64,000 bases of DNA from Symbiopectobacterium purcellii. GTDB taxonomy: Bacteria > Pseudomonadota > Gammaproteobacteria > Enterobacterales > Enterobacteriaceae. The DNA is taken from NCBI RefSeq assembly GCF_019797845.1, contig NZ_CP081864.1, positions 4,526,001 through 4,590,000 on the forward strand, read 5' to 3'. The translations under genes were made by a program, and so were the position numbers. Each line of letters opens with the position of its first letter. The first letter of the stretch is position 1. Below, piece after piece: positions 56,251 to 64,000 of the stretch. The notes beneath the pieces were generated by a model. That model made no database searches. It worked only from the letters and a program-made list of their open reading frames with translations, and was not told where the DNA came from.

Positions 56251-57900
56251 ATGAAAATTCGTTTTACCCTTTCCCGCCCCGAGTGGACAAGCATCGGCTA
56301 CGTGCTGTTTTTCTCCGCCTTTATCACGCTGGTGCAAAACATTGCCTACTATCGTCAAACGCTGCACCTGTTGGATTTCAGCCAGCGTACAACGCTGCCT
56401 TTTTTCCTGAGTATGCCATTGGTGATTTTCGCCGTACTCAATATCGTCTTTACCCTGTTCGCCATTCCCTACCTGCGCCAATGGGCGATTGCTGCACTGC
56501 TGATCGCGGGTGCTTCAGTACAATATTTCATGCTGAACTACAGCATTATTATCGATCGCACCATGATACAGAACGTGATGGAAACCAACGTGTCGGAATC
56601 TGTCGATCTGTTTACGCCGCAACTGGCGCTTTGGGTATTGCTCGTCGGGGTCTTGCCTGCCGGATTCGCGCTATGGGTAAAAATAAAACCGACGGCATTA
56701 ACCGCGATCAGCATCGGTCAGCGCTTTTTGATTATCGCACTGTCACTGCTGACAATATTGCTCGTCGCCGCGCTATTTTACAAAGATTACGCGTCATTAA
56801 TGCGAAATAACAAGGAGTTGGTGAAATCTATTACCCCCAGCAACGTGATCGCCGCCAATCTTTCCTACGTCAAGCATCGGGCGCTGGCTAACCAGCCGTT
56901 AGTGCAAATCGGCCTGGATGCACATCAAGGCCCCCGTCCTGCTAATGCTAATGGTAAGAAAAACCTGATCATTTTGGTGGTAGGAGAAACCGCCCGCGCG
57001 GAAAACTTCTCTCTGGGTGGGTATGGCAAAGAGACAAACCCGCAGTTGAAAAAGGCCAATGTAATCTATTTTCCCCATACCCAGTCGTGTGGCACCTCAA
57101 CCGGCGTTTCGGTGCCTTGCATGTTCTCTAACATGCCACGCACACAATACGATGCCGCACTGGCCAGCCATCAGGAAGGGCTGTTGGATATTGTTCAACG
57201 CGCAGGCATCAATGTGCTGTGGCAGGAAAATGACGGCGGATGCAAAGGCGTCTGTAACCGGGTTCCCAACAAAGACGTTCCCAGTATCGCGGCTCCGGGC
57301 TTATGCAGCGGCGGAGAATTCTACGATGAGGCGTTGTTTACCGGTGTGGAAGATCATATCAATCAACTGAATAGCGATGCCATTATCGTGCTGCACATGA
57401 TTGGCAGTCACGGACCTGCCTATTACAGACGTTATCCGGACGCGTTTAAACAATTTACCCCGACCTGCGACACCAACCAGATTCAGAACTGTTCCCGAGA
57501 TGCGCTAACCAACACCTATGACAACACGTTGCTTTATCTGGATAACACGGTAAACAACGCGATAGAGTTGCTGAAACACCACCAGGATAAGTTCAACACC
57601 GCATTGGTTTATCTCTCCGATCATGGAGAATCATTGGGGGAAGACGGCGTTTATTTACACAGCATGCCCTATGCCGTCGCTCCTTCACAACAAACGCATA
57701 TTCCAATGTTGATGTGGCTGTCGCACGACTACCAGCAGCAATTTGCCGTACAAGAGACATGTTTGCGACAACGCGCGCAAACGCAAAGTTATTCGCAAGA
57801 CAATCTGTTTCACACCATACTGGGAATGCTTAATGTTACTACCAACGAATATCAGCCTGAATGGGATATCCTCAAGGGATGTCGGGATCGACGTGCATGA
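56251..57900 (+). CDS. eptA: Lipid A phosphoethanolamine transferase EptA
   Basis: EptA (549 residues) adds phosphoethanolamine to lipid A, lowering surface charge and giving tolerance to polymyxin and cationic peptides. Five membrane spans occupy about residues 10-195; the periplasmic catalytic domain follows, with the nucleophile Thr247 in VVGETARAENFSLGGYGKE, the metal-site segments and SDHGESLGEDGVYLHSMPYA. ATG 56251 (MKIRFTLSRPEW, GAGA upstream) is chosen over a longer frame. Its stop overlaps pmrA (ATGA), so the three genes form one operon as in Salmonella eptA-pmrA-pmrB. Confidence 0.95.
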   Translation: MKIRFTLSRPEWTSIGYVLFFSAFITLVQNIAYYRQTLHLLDFSQRTTLPFFLSMPLVIFAVLNIVFTLFAIPYLRQWAIAALLIAGASVQYFMLNYSIIIDRTMIQNVMETNVSESVDLFTPQLALWVLLVGVLPAGFALWVKIKPTALTAISIGQRFLIIALSLLTILLVAALFYKDYASLMRNNKELVKSITPSNVIAANLSYVKHRALANQPLVQIGLDAHQGPRPANANGKKNLIILVVGETARAENFSLGGYGKETNPQLKKANVIYFPHTQSCGTSTGVSVPCMFSNMPRTQYDAALASHQEGLLDIVQRAGINVLWQENDGGCKGVCNRVPNKDVPSIAAPGLCSGGEFYDEALFTGVEDHINQLNSDAIIVLHMIGSHGPAYYRRYPDAFKQFTPTCDTNQIQNCSRDALTNTYDNTLLYLDNTVNNAIELLKHHQDKFNTALVYLSDHGESLGEDGVYLHSMPYAVAPSQQTHIPMLMWLSHDYQQQFAVQETCLRQRAQTQSYSQDNLFHTILGMLNVTTNEYQPEWDILKGCRDRRA

Positions 57901-58565
57901 GATTGTTGATTGTAGAAGATGATGCCTTACTGCAAGAGGGATTGTTACTGGCGCTCAGCCAGGAGGGATACGCCTGCGACTGCGCAGGCGGAGCCAAACA
58001 GGCGGATGCGCTATTAAACAGCGCGCCATACAGTCTGGTGGTCCTGGATCTCAGTCTACCGGATGGTGATGGTTTGCAGCTGCTGGCGCGCTGGCGCAAA
58101 CAGCACCAGCATATGCCAGTGTTGATCCTGACCGCCCGCGATACCATCGACGATCGCGTCAGCGGGCTGGACTCCGGTGCCGATGACTATCTGGTCAAGC
58201 CGTTTGCGCTGACAGAGCTGCTGGCTCGGGTCAGAGCCCTGATCCGCCGCCACCAAGGCGCAAGCGACAACCTGGTTGTGGTGGGCGATCTTTGCCTTGA
58301 TCTCACGACGCAGCAGGTGAGCCTGAAGCATGAATCGGTTATTCTGACGCCCAAAGAGTTTGCGATTCTCGCAAGGCTGGTATTGAAAGCCGGGCAGCCC
58401 GTTCACCGCGAACTGCTGCATCAGGATATTTACAGTTGGAATGACGATCCCGCCTCAAACTCACTTGAAGTTCACGTCCATCATTTACGACAGAAAATCG
58501 GCAAAGCGCGCATCCGTACCTTGCGCGGCTTTGGCTACCTGTTCACGACCGAGGATGACGCATGA
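57897..58565 (+). CDS. pmrA: Response regulator PmrA/BasR
   Basis: The 222-residue OmpR-family regulator has a receiver domain with acidic pocket E9-D10-D11 region (VEDD), phosphoacceptor Asp51 in VLDLSLPDG, and the switch lysine in DDYLVKPF. The winged-helix DNA-binding domain (about 125-220) has [13 protein letters not shown] and [14 protein letters not shown]. It overlaps eptA and pmrB by four bases each. In relatives PmrA activates eptA and other lipid A genes in response to Fe3+ or low pH sensed by PmrB. Confidence 0.94.
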   Translation: MRLLIVEDDALLQEGLLLALSQEGYACDCAGGAKQADALLNSAPYSLVVLDLSLPDGDGLQLLARWRKQHQHMPVLILTARDTIDDRVSGLDSGADDYLVKPFALTELLARVRALIRRHQGASDNLVVVGDLCLDLTTQQVSLKHESVILTPKEFAILARLVLKAGQPVHRELLHQDIYSWNDDPASNSLEVHVHHLRQKIGKARIRTLRGFGYLFTTEDDA

Positions 58566-59653
58566 AACGCATTTTCAGCTCGATGTCTCCCCCTGCGGCC
58601 AGCATGCGCTGGCGGCTTATCATCGCGCTGGGATGTATTTTGTTGACGTGTCAGCTCATCAGCGTCGCCTGGCTATGGCATGAAAGTAAGGAACAGATCG
58701 AGTTTTTGGTGGATAAAACGCTGAGTGAACACGCGCGCAACGAGCATATCGCCAAGGAAATACGCGAATCGATCGCCTCACTCAGCATACCCAGTCTGGT
58801 AATGGTGCTGGCTTCCCTGTTTCTTTCTATTCAGGCCGTGAACTGGATTACGCGGCCCCTGTCGCGCCTTGCTGCGGAATTAGGCAACCGCAGTGCGGAA
58901 AATTTGGAACCTATCGCAGATTATCAGCAGGTGGAAGAGATCGCCGCCGTGACACGCTCCATGAACCAGCTCTTTGTGCGCCTGAATGAAACGCTGGAAC
59001 GAGAGCGCCAATTTACCGCTGACGTCGCACACGAACTACGTACCCCACTGGCATGCATACGGCTGCATCTGGAACTCCAACAGCAACGTCATGGGGTCGA
59101 TTGCCAGCCGCTGATTGCACGCATTGATACCATGACACGAACCGTTGAACAGCTGCTTCAGTTGGCGCGCGCCGCCGTGGCGTTTTCCTCCGGCCACTAC
59201 CAACAGGTTTCGCTGGCTCAGGATGTGATTGTCCCCATACAGGATACGGTGGAAGAGATGGCCAGTCAGCGCAACCAGCGCATCGACTGGCAAATCAGTG
59301 AGGGAGCGGTGGCGATACAGGGCGATGCCACGTTACTGCAACTGCTGCTGCGTAATTTGATCGAGAATGCCCACCGTTACAGTCCCCCAGAGAGCACGAT
59401 CACTGTGCGGCTTACCGCCGACCCGCAAATCACCTTGCAGGTACGTGACCAAGGGCCTGGCATTGATGAAAGTAAAGTCGGCGAATTGAGTAAGGCGTTT
59501 GTCCGTATGGACACACGCTACGGCAGCATCGGACTTGGGTTGAGTATTGTCACCCGCGTGGCGCAACTGCACCATGGCGCATTGACGCTCAGCAACCTAC
59601 CTGAGGGCAACGGCACGCTGGCGGAGGTCACCTTCCCGCCGCTACTTTCATAA
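58562..59653 (+). CDS. pmrB: Sensor histidine kinase PmrB/BasS
   Basis: The 363-residue kinase has two membrane spans (about 18-40 and 75-100) with a short periplasmic loop between them, a HAMP-like linker, a HisKA domain with His157 in [11 protein letters not shown], and a catalytic domain with N box [15 protein letters not shown]1 DQGPGIDE and G2 GSIGLGLSI. The small sensor loop of about 35 residues includes several Glu/Asp (KEQIE, ESKE) that could bind metal. Last gene of the operon; its end abuts the fkpA terminator. Confidence 0.93.
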   Translation: MKRIFSSMSPPAASMRWRLIIALGCILLTCQLISVAWLWHESKEQIEFLVDKTLSEHARNEHIAKEIRESIASLSIPSLVMVLASLFLSIQAVNWITRPLSRLAAELGNRSAENLEPIADYQQVEEIAAVTRSMNQLFVRLNETLERERQFTADVAHELRTPLACIRLHLELQQQRHGVDCQPLIARIDTMTRTVEQLLQLARAAVAFSSGHYQQVSLAQDVIVPIQDTVEEMASQRNQRIDWQISEGAVAIQGDATLLQLLLRNLIENAHRYSPPESTITVRLTADPQITLQVRDQGPGIDESKVGELSKAFVRMDTRYGSIGLGLSIVTRVAQLHHGALTLSNLPEGNGTLAEVTFPPLLS

Positions 59654-59679
59654 AAAAAGCCGCGGGTTACCCCACGGCT
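59652..59679 (-). terminator. Terminator of fkpA
   Basis: Minus-strand AGCCGTGGG and CCCGCGGCT pair (one mismatch) around a four-base loop and are followed by seven T. It overlaps the end of pmrB. Confidence 0.88.
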
Positions 59680-59695
59680 ACAACGCTAGCGCAAG

Positions 59696-60505
59696 TTATT
59701 TAGCGCTTTTCTCGGCAGCAGGTTTTTCTGCTTTAGCGGCCGGTTTGGCATCAGCGTCTGCCTTGATATCCAGCAGTTCCACTTCAAACACCAGCGTAGA
59801 GTTCGCCGGAATGCCCGGAACGCCATTTTCGCCATAAGCTAACTCAGGCGGAATAACCAGTTTGATTTTCCCGCCTTTTTTAACCTGCTTCAGCCCTTCA
59901 GTCCAACCAGGAATAACCCCATCAAGACGGAAAGAGAGCGGTTCGCCACGTTTGTAAGAGTTATCAAACTCGCTACCGTCAACCAGCGTACCTTTGTAGT
60001 TAACCACTACGGTATCGCTCTCTTTCGGCGCAGCACCCGTCCCCTCTTTCTCTACCTGATACAGCAGGCCAGATTCCGTTTTCTTCACGCCTTTTTCTTT
60101 GGCAAATGCATCACGGAATTTAGTGCCTTTTTCAGCGCTTTCTTTAGCATCCTGCTTCATTTTCGCTTCTGCTGCGGTTTTCACACGCGTTTCGAAACCT
60201 TGCAGGGTCTTCTCAATCTCTTCGTCGCTCAGCTTGCTCTTGTCAGCAAACGCGTCCTGAACGCCAGCAATCAACTGATCTTTGTTTAAGGTGATACCCA
60301 GTTTTTCTTGCTCTTTCAGGGAGTTATCCATGTAACGCCCCAAGGAAGCACCCAGCGCATAAGCGGCGGCATCCTCATCGCTCTTGAATTTTGCCGCTGG
60401 GGCCGCATCGGACGCTTTCGCCGCTTCTGCTGCCATTACCAGGTTAGCATTCAGCGTCAGTGCCATCGTCGTCGCTAACAGCGTTACTTTAAATAGTGAT
60501 CTCAT
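59696..60505 (-). CDS. fkpA: Periplasmic FKBP-type peptidyl-prolyl isomerase FkpA
   Basis: FkpA (269 residues) is a periplasmic chaperone and prolyl isomerase. It has a signal peptide (MRSLFKVTLLATTMALTLNA, cleavage after VMA), a helical dimerisation domain (about 40-135) and a C-terminal FKBP domain with YKGTLVDGSEFDNSY, GVIPGWTEGLKQVKKGGK and NSTLVFEVELLDI. The alanine/lysine-rich tail is usual. GGGAG precedes the ATG. It is divergent from slyX, as in E. coli. Confidence 0.96.
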   Translation of the reverse strand: MRSLFKVTLLATTMALTLNANLVMAAEAAKASDAAPAAKFKSDEDAAAYALGASLGRYMDNSLKEQEKLGITLNKDQLIAGVQDAFADKSKLSDEEIEKTLQGFETRVKTAAEAKMKQDAKESAEKGTKFRDAFAKEKGVKKTESGLLYQVEKEGTGAAPKESDTVVVNYKGTLVDGSEFDNSYKRGEPLSFRLDGVIPGWTEGLKQVKKGGKIKLVIPPELAYGENGVPGIPANSTLVFEVELLDIKADADAKPAAKAEKPAAEKSAK

Positions 60506-60717
60506 CTATCATCTCCCGGTCTGGAACGACAGGCTCCAGAAACATTAATCGTAAATGCGCGACTACTATAACTGCGGGTATCGAGACAACACAACGACAC
60601 ACACAACAATCCTTTGATAAAATTCCCTGAATTATTCATAGGCCCATTTTCCGACCTCGTCGATGTCCGGAGGTTCCGAATATTCGGCTAGATACGACAA
60701 AATACAGAGGAATCGTA

Positions 60718-60936
60718 ATGCCCCATACGCAACTCGAGCAACGTATTGAAATGCTTGAAAGCAAGCTGGCTTTTCAGGAGCTCACCATTGATGAGTTGAA
60801 CCAAACGGTCGTCCAGCATGAATTGGAAATGGCGAAAATTCGTGAGCACCTGCGCCTGTTAGTCGAAAAATTGAAAGCAACATCCCCTTCTCTTCTCGCC
60901 TCACAGTCCGAAGAGACGCCACCGCCACACTATTAA
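60718..60936 (+). CDS. slyX: SlyX family protein
   Basis: SlyX (72 residues) is a short coiled-coil protein ([20 protein letters not shown] and following heptads) ending in SEETPPPHY, the conserved PPHY tail. Function is unknown. GAGG precedes ATG 60718. Confidence 0.92.
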   Translation: MPHTQLEQRIEMLESKLAFQELTIDELNQTVVQHELEMAKIREHLRLLVEKLKATSPSLLASQSEETPPPHY

Positions 60937-60945
60937 CCGATAATG

Positions 60946-60977
60946 CTGGCGCATCCGTACCGCCACGGATGCGCCAG
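60946..60977. terminator. Perfect 13-bp hairpin after slyX
   Basis: CTGGCGCATCCGT (60946-60958) is the exact complement of ACGGATGCGCCAG (60965-60977) with a six-base loop. It lies ten bases after the slyX stop. No T-run follows, so it is a terminator-like hairpin of uncertain efficiency. Confidence 0.55.
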
Positions 60978-61153
60978 ATCACATTTATCACATCATTCCA
61001 GGCGTTCCGCACGGCTTCACACTCGCCAGAATAACAAATAACAAATTGATTTTAATCATCTAAACTGAAAACCCCTTACCGTTAGTCAAAAATCCTGATA
61101 GCAAATCGCTCTTGACAGTCCCTTTAGAAAAACCAAAAATGCAAACGTTCCCG

Positions 61154-61163
61154 ATAACGTTAT
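61154..61163. promoter_or_regulatory. Candidate LacI-family operator upstream of the aldolase gene
   Basis: ATAACGTTAT is a perfect palindrome with the central CG typical of LacI-family operators. A second AACGTT core lies ten bases upstream. It is 45 bases before the aldolase gene, whose neighbour is a LacI-type regulator; the link is inference. Confidence 0.35.
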
Positions 61164-61207
61164 TAATTGTTCTTTTCATTTTTCCGATGACACTAAAAGA
61201 GAACATC

Positions 61208-62143
61208 ATGACCAAAATTAATATCGATTTACGTGGCCTGAACCCTGCCCCCGTTACACCTTTCAACCGCGATGGTTCCGTTGATTACGCCGCGTGTAAA
61301 AAACTGGGTGCCTGGCTTGCCAGCATCGATGGCGTTAAAAGTCTGACCGTATTGGGCCACGCCGGTGAAGGCACCTTTATGTCTCAGAGCGAGCAGATGA
61401 AAGTGATTGAAGCGTTCGCGGAATCAGTGAACGGTGCCATTCCAATCATCGCGGGTATCACGCTCGAAGGCACAGAAGTGGCAGCCGAAGAAGCCAAACG
61501 CGCCATCAGTGCGGGGGCCTCTGCGGGCCTGCTGTATCCTTCTCACGGCTGGCTGCGTTTTGGCTATCAGAAAGGGGCACCGCAGGATAAATACCGTCAG
61601 GTCTATGAAGAAAGCGGCCTTCCGCTGATCCAGTTCCAGTATCCCGATGCCACCAAGTGCACCTATAACCTGGAAACATTGCTGGAGATTTCCGCTCAAC
61701 CCGGTGTGTTTGCCATGAAGAACGGCGTGCGCAATATGCGTCGCTGGGACACTGAGATCCCGGTAATCCGTCGTGAACGTCCGGACCTGCAAATCCTGAG
61801 CTGCCATGACGAATATCTGCTCTCGACGGCCTTTGATGTAGACGGTTTCCTGGTGGGCTATGGCAACATTGCGCCGGAGCTGCTGGTAGAGATGATCAAA
61901 GCTGGCAAGGCGAAGGATTACAAAAAAGCCCGTGAGATCCATGACCGCCTGCTGCCCGTGACCAAAAGCGTGTATCACCGTGGCTCGCACATGGAAGGAA
62001 CGGTAGCGCTGAAGCATGCGCTGGTAGCGCGTGGCATTCTGGACCACGCGACAGTGCGTTCTCCGCTGCTGCCATTGGAACCCGGTGCGGAAGAAGAAAT
62101 CAACGCCGCTATTCGCGCTGCTGAGCTGTCATTCGTTGGCTAA
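61208..62143 (+). CDS. DapA/NanA-family aldolase (dihydrodipicolinate synthase-like)
   Basis: The 311-residue protein is a class I aldolase of the DHDPS/N-acetylneuraminate lyase family. Landmarks are PAPVTPFNRDGSVDY at the N-terminus, the pocket motif LGHAGEGTFMS in place of the GTTGE-type loop, and the Schiff-base lysine in GVFAMKNGVRN. The altered pocket loop shows it is not the lysine-pathway DapA; the substrate is probably a sugar-acid or keto-acid but cannot be named. ATG 61208 with AGAGA upstream is chosen. It is followed after 300 bases by a LacI-family regulator, perhaps its controller. Confidence 0.85.
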   Translation: MTKINIDLRGLNPAPVTPFNRDGSVDYAACKKLGAWLASIDGVKSLTVLGHAGEGTFMSQSEQMKVIEAFAESVNGAIPIIAGITLEGTEVAAEEAKRAISAGASAGLLYPSHGWLRFGYQKGAPQDKYRQVYEESGLPLIQFQYPDATKCTYNLETLLEISAQPGVFAMKNGVRNMRRWDTEIPVIRRERPDLQILSCHDEYLLSTAFDVDGFLVGYGNIAPELLVEMIKAGKAKDYKKAREIHDRLLPVTKSVYHRGSHMEGTVALKHALVARGILDHATVRSPLLPLEPGAEEEINAAIRAAELSFVG

Positions 62144-62443
62144 TACCACCACACTGACGCTGACATGACGGGTACGCCCGCCTTCATACCCTGAACGGCG
62201 GGCGTATTATCGATCTCAACGGCATCCAACTCCCCACGCTTGTTAGCGCAATCAAACGTAGATGTTGCGCATTATTGTATGCTTTTGCATAGTAATCCCT
62301 GATTATTCTGCCGCGGCGCAGATTTAAAATTCCGAGGTGTAGCCAAAGCCTGGGAACCATTACATAATAAATTCGTAAACGCCGCGCGGCTGTTATTGGC
62401 AACACACTGTGCCTTTTTTTAAAAATAAAAATCAAGGGATTAC
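62144..62443. other. Intergenic region aldolase-lacI
   Basis: The region begins with a hairpin at 62173-62206 and continues with AT-rich sequence leading to the regulator's ribosome binding site (AAGGGA). No other gene or clear operator is seen. Confidence 0.5.
62173..62206. terminator. Perfect 10-bp hairpin after the aldolase gene
   Basis: TACGCCCGCC (62173-62182) and GGCGGGCGTA (62197-62206) pair exactly across a 14-base loop. It lies 30 bases after the stop codon. There is no T-run. Confidence 0.5.
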
Positions 62444-63487
62444 ATGGACCCTAATACCTTTCCGCCCAACGGTTCAAGCCGTAAGTTGGGAAGCAAACCC
62501 GTCACCTTACAGGATGTCGCCACGGCAGCCGGGGTGAGCGTTTCCACCGTTTCCCGCGTTCTGGATGAACGTTTACCTCCGTCACGCAGCAAAGCGGCGG
62601 AACGTGTACGTCAGGTTGCACAAGAATTGGGTTACCGGCGCGACATCATGGCCTCCAGCCTGCGTCGTGGCGGCACGGGCACCATCGGCGTACTGGTGCC
62701 GCGGCTGAGCGATATGGTGATGGCGCTGTTGTATGAGGCTATCTGCCGCGTAGCAGAACGCTACGGTTATTTCGCGATTGTTGCGACCTGTGGCGACGAT
62801 CCGGTGCAAGAAAAACAGGCGGCAGCCTCCCTGCTCGATCGACGCGTTGATGGACTGATTCTGGCCACCAGCCGACTGGATGACCATTTGCCGGCGGAAC
62901 TGCGTCAGCAAAATGTTGCTCACGTTCTGGCGCTGCGTACCGACGGTGTCAGCCGCTCTGCCATTGGTGACGATGAACAGGGGGGTTATCTGGCAACCCG
63001 ACATCTTATCGATCTCGGGCACCGCAATATCGGTATGGTCGCGGGACCCAGCTTTTCTTCCGGTGCGACCTATAGCCGGGAAGGATTCCATCGCGCAATG
63101 CGCGAGGCCGGACTCACTCCCAATCCCGCCTGGATTCGGGAATCTGGTTTCAACATTGAGTCAGGGGAAAGTGAAGGGATGGCGCTGCTGAGTGGAGCAC
63201 ACAGGCCCACGGCCATTTTCGCCATCAACGACGATTTGGCCTTCGGCGTTATGGCGGCGGCCCATCGATTGGGACTGGCAATCGGCCAGGAGTTATCACT
63301 GGTCGGCTATAACGATATTCCGCTGTCCGCCCGTTTGCCGGTTCCGCTCACGTCGGTGCATATTCCGTTCGACCACGTTGCCTCGATTGCTGTTGAATTG
63401 CTACTGGCGGGCACCGAACCCGTCGATACCATCCGGCGCGTGATGCCAAGCCTTATTCCACGCAGTTCCAGCGCACCGCTCAGGTAA
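62444..63487 (+). CDS. LacI-family transcription regulator
   Basis: The 347-residue protein has an N-terminal LacI helix-turn-helix (VTLQDVATAAGVSVSTVSRV, residues about 20-40) and hinge helix (ASSLRRGGTGTIGVLVP), then a periplasmic-binding-protein-like sensor domain with RRVDGLILATS, GYLATRHLIDLGHRNIGMV and SLVGYNDIPLSARL. The effector is unknown. AAGGGA lies five bases before the ATG. The adjacent aldolase gene is the best candidate target. Confidence 0.92.
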   Translation: MDPNTFPPNGSSRKLGSKPVTLQDVATAAGVSVSTVSRVLDERLPPSRSKAAERVRQVAQELGYRRDIMASSLRRGGTGTIGVLVPRLSDMVMALLYEAICRVAERYGYFAIVATCGDDPVQEKQAAASLLDRRVDGLILATSRLDDHLPAELRQQNVAHVLALRTDGVSRSAIGDDEQGGYLATRHLIDLGHRNIGMVAGPSFSSGATYSREGFHRAMREAGLTPNPAWIRESGFNIESGESEGMALLSGAHRPTAIFAINDDLAFGVMAAAHRLGLAIGQELSLVGYNDIPLSARLPVPLTSVHIPFDHVASIAVELLLAGTEPVDTIRRVMPSLIPRSSSAPLR

Positions 63488-63495
63488 TCACTGAT

Positions 63496-63526
63496 GCATT
63501 AGCGGGCCAACACAGCCCGCTAATGT
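63496..63526. terminator. Hairpin between the LacI-type gene and the chemoreceptor gene
   Basis: ATTAGCGGGC (63498-63507) and GCCCGCTAAT (63515-63524) are exact complements with a seven-base loop, extendable by two pairs. The two genes are convergent, so it may serve both. No T-run is present. Confidence 0.55.
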
Positions 63527-63542
63527 AGGCGCTTGGGGTGAG

Positions 63543-64000
63543 TTACACCCACTCGCCCTGCGTTACCTGAACGGGCAAAGCCGCAAAACGGGCCGGCCGC
63601 TGTGCGGTTTCTGGCTCGCAACTATCATTCCCAGGCAAACGGAATACAGCAATCAACGAGGCAAGCCGTGCGACCTGCGCTTCCAACGCTAAAGCCGCTG
63701 AGGTGGAATCACTGACCATCGTTGCATTTTCCTGAATGGTACGATCCATGTCCGTCACGGCATCACCAATTTGCGCAATACCGCGACTCTGCTCGTCTGA
63801 CGCCACCGAAATATCGTTCATGATGCGATCGACAGCGCCAATTGACGTCACAATGTCATGCATGGCACTCCCCGCTTTTTCTACCAACACAGAACCTTCA
63901 TCCACCCGTGTCACTGACTCTGCAATCAAGGCTTCAATCTCTCTGGCCGCTTGTGAACTGCGCTGCGCCAAATTACGCACTTCACTGGCGACCACGGCAA
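63543..64000 (-). CDS. Methyl-accepting chemotaxis protein, C-terminal part
   Basis: The gene runs off the right edge; the last 152 codons are present. [20 protein letters not shown] is the second half of the conserved signalling hairpin that contacts CheA and CheW, and [20 protein letters not shown] belongs to the methylation region. The tail ends QGEWV; it is not the NWETF-type CheR-docking pentapeptide but has a similar aromatic end. The sensor domain is outside the window, so the ligand is unknown. Confidence 0.93.
   Translation of the reverse strand, partial: AVVASEVRNLAQRSSQAAREIEALIAESVTRVDEGSVLVEKAGSAMHDIVTSIGAVDRIMNDISVASDEQSRGIAQIGDAVTDMDRTIQENATMVSDSTSAALALEAQVARLASLIAVFRLPGNDSCEPETAQRPARFAALPVQVTQGEWV

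Overview
The window is chromosomal DNA from a plant-associated member of the Enterobacterales, most likely family Pectobacteriaceae (Dickeya, Brenneria, Lonsdalea or Pectobacterium type); the genus cannot be fixed from the sequence alone. The evidence is nearly Escherichia-identical ribosomal and housekeeping genes in enterobacterial order, a convergent luxI/luxR pair of the ExpI/ExpR type, and dispersed palindromic repeats of the kind common in these bacteria.

Layout. 1-12 kb is the glnG - hemN - yihI - engB - spf region. In Escherichia coli this is compact; here about 8 kb of accessory DNA sits between glnG/yshB and hemN. It holds a minus-strand TonB-type uptake locus (exbD, tonB, outer-membrane receptor, exbB, exported phospholipase-D-like protein) and an AT-rich AHL quorum-sensing pair. 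A decayed second copy of the hemN 3' end lies on the far side of luxI/luxR. 12-18.7 kb is polA, dsbA, srkA, yihD, mobA, mobB in conserved order, with Spot 42 RNA upstream of engB's 3' end. 18.8-24.3 kb is a complete minus-strand rRNA operon (16S, tRNA-Glu, 23S, 5S) with two promoters and a terminator. 24.5-34.4 kb is yrdA, yrdB, aroE, tsaC, yrdD, smg, dprA, def, fmt, rsmB, trkA, mscL, arfA and a yhdN-like gene. 34.5-48.5 kb is the alpha, spc and S10 ribosomal protein operons, all on the minus strand, with recognisable promoters, a terminator between S10 and spc, and the autoregulatory leaders. 48.5-55.8 kb is bfr, bfd, the str operon (tuf, fusA, rpsG, rpsL), tusBCD and yheO. 56-59.7 kb is an eptA-pmrA-pmrB operon (lipid A modification and its two-component system) placed between yheO and fkpA, bordered by a dispersed repeat. 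59.7-64 kb is fkpA, slyX, a DapA/NanA-family aldolase, a LacI-family regulator and the 3' end of a chemotaxis receptor gene.

The striking feature is gene damage in an otherwise well-kept chromosome. exbD and bfr each carry an in-frame TAG. dprA and yrdA each carry a one-base frameshift. The TonB protein lacks a recognisable C-terminal domain, and EF-Tu has three substitutions in its first eleven residues. TAG is used as a normal stop elsewhere in the window (glnG, yshB, exbB, mscL), so codon reassignment is unlikely. Either the strain is undergoing recent gene decay or some of these changes are sequence errors; the two frameshifts are the more suspect.
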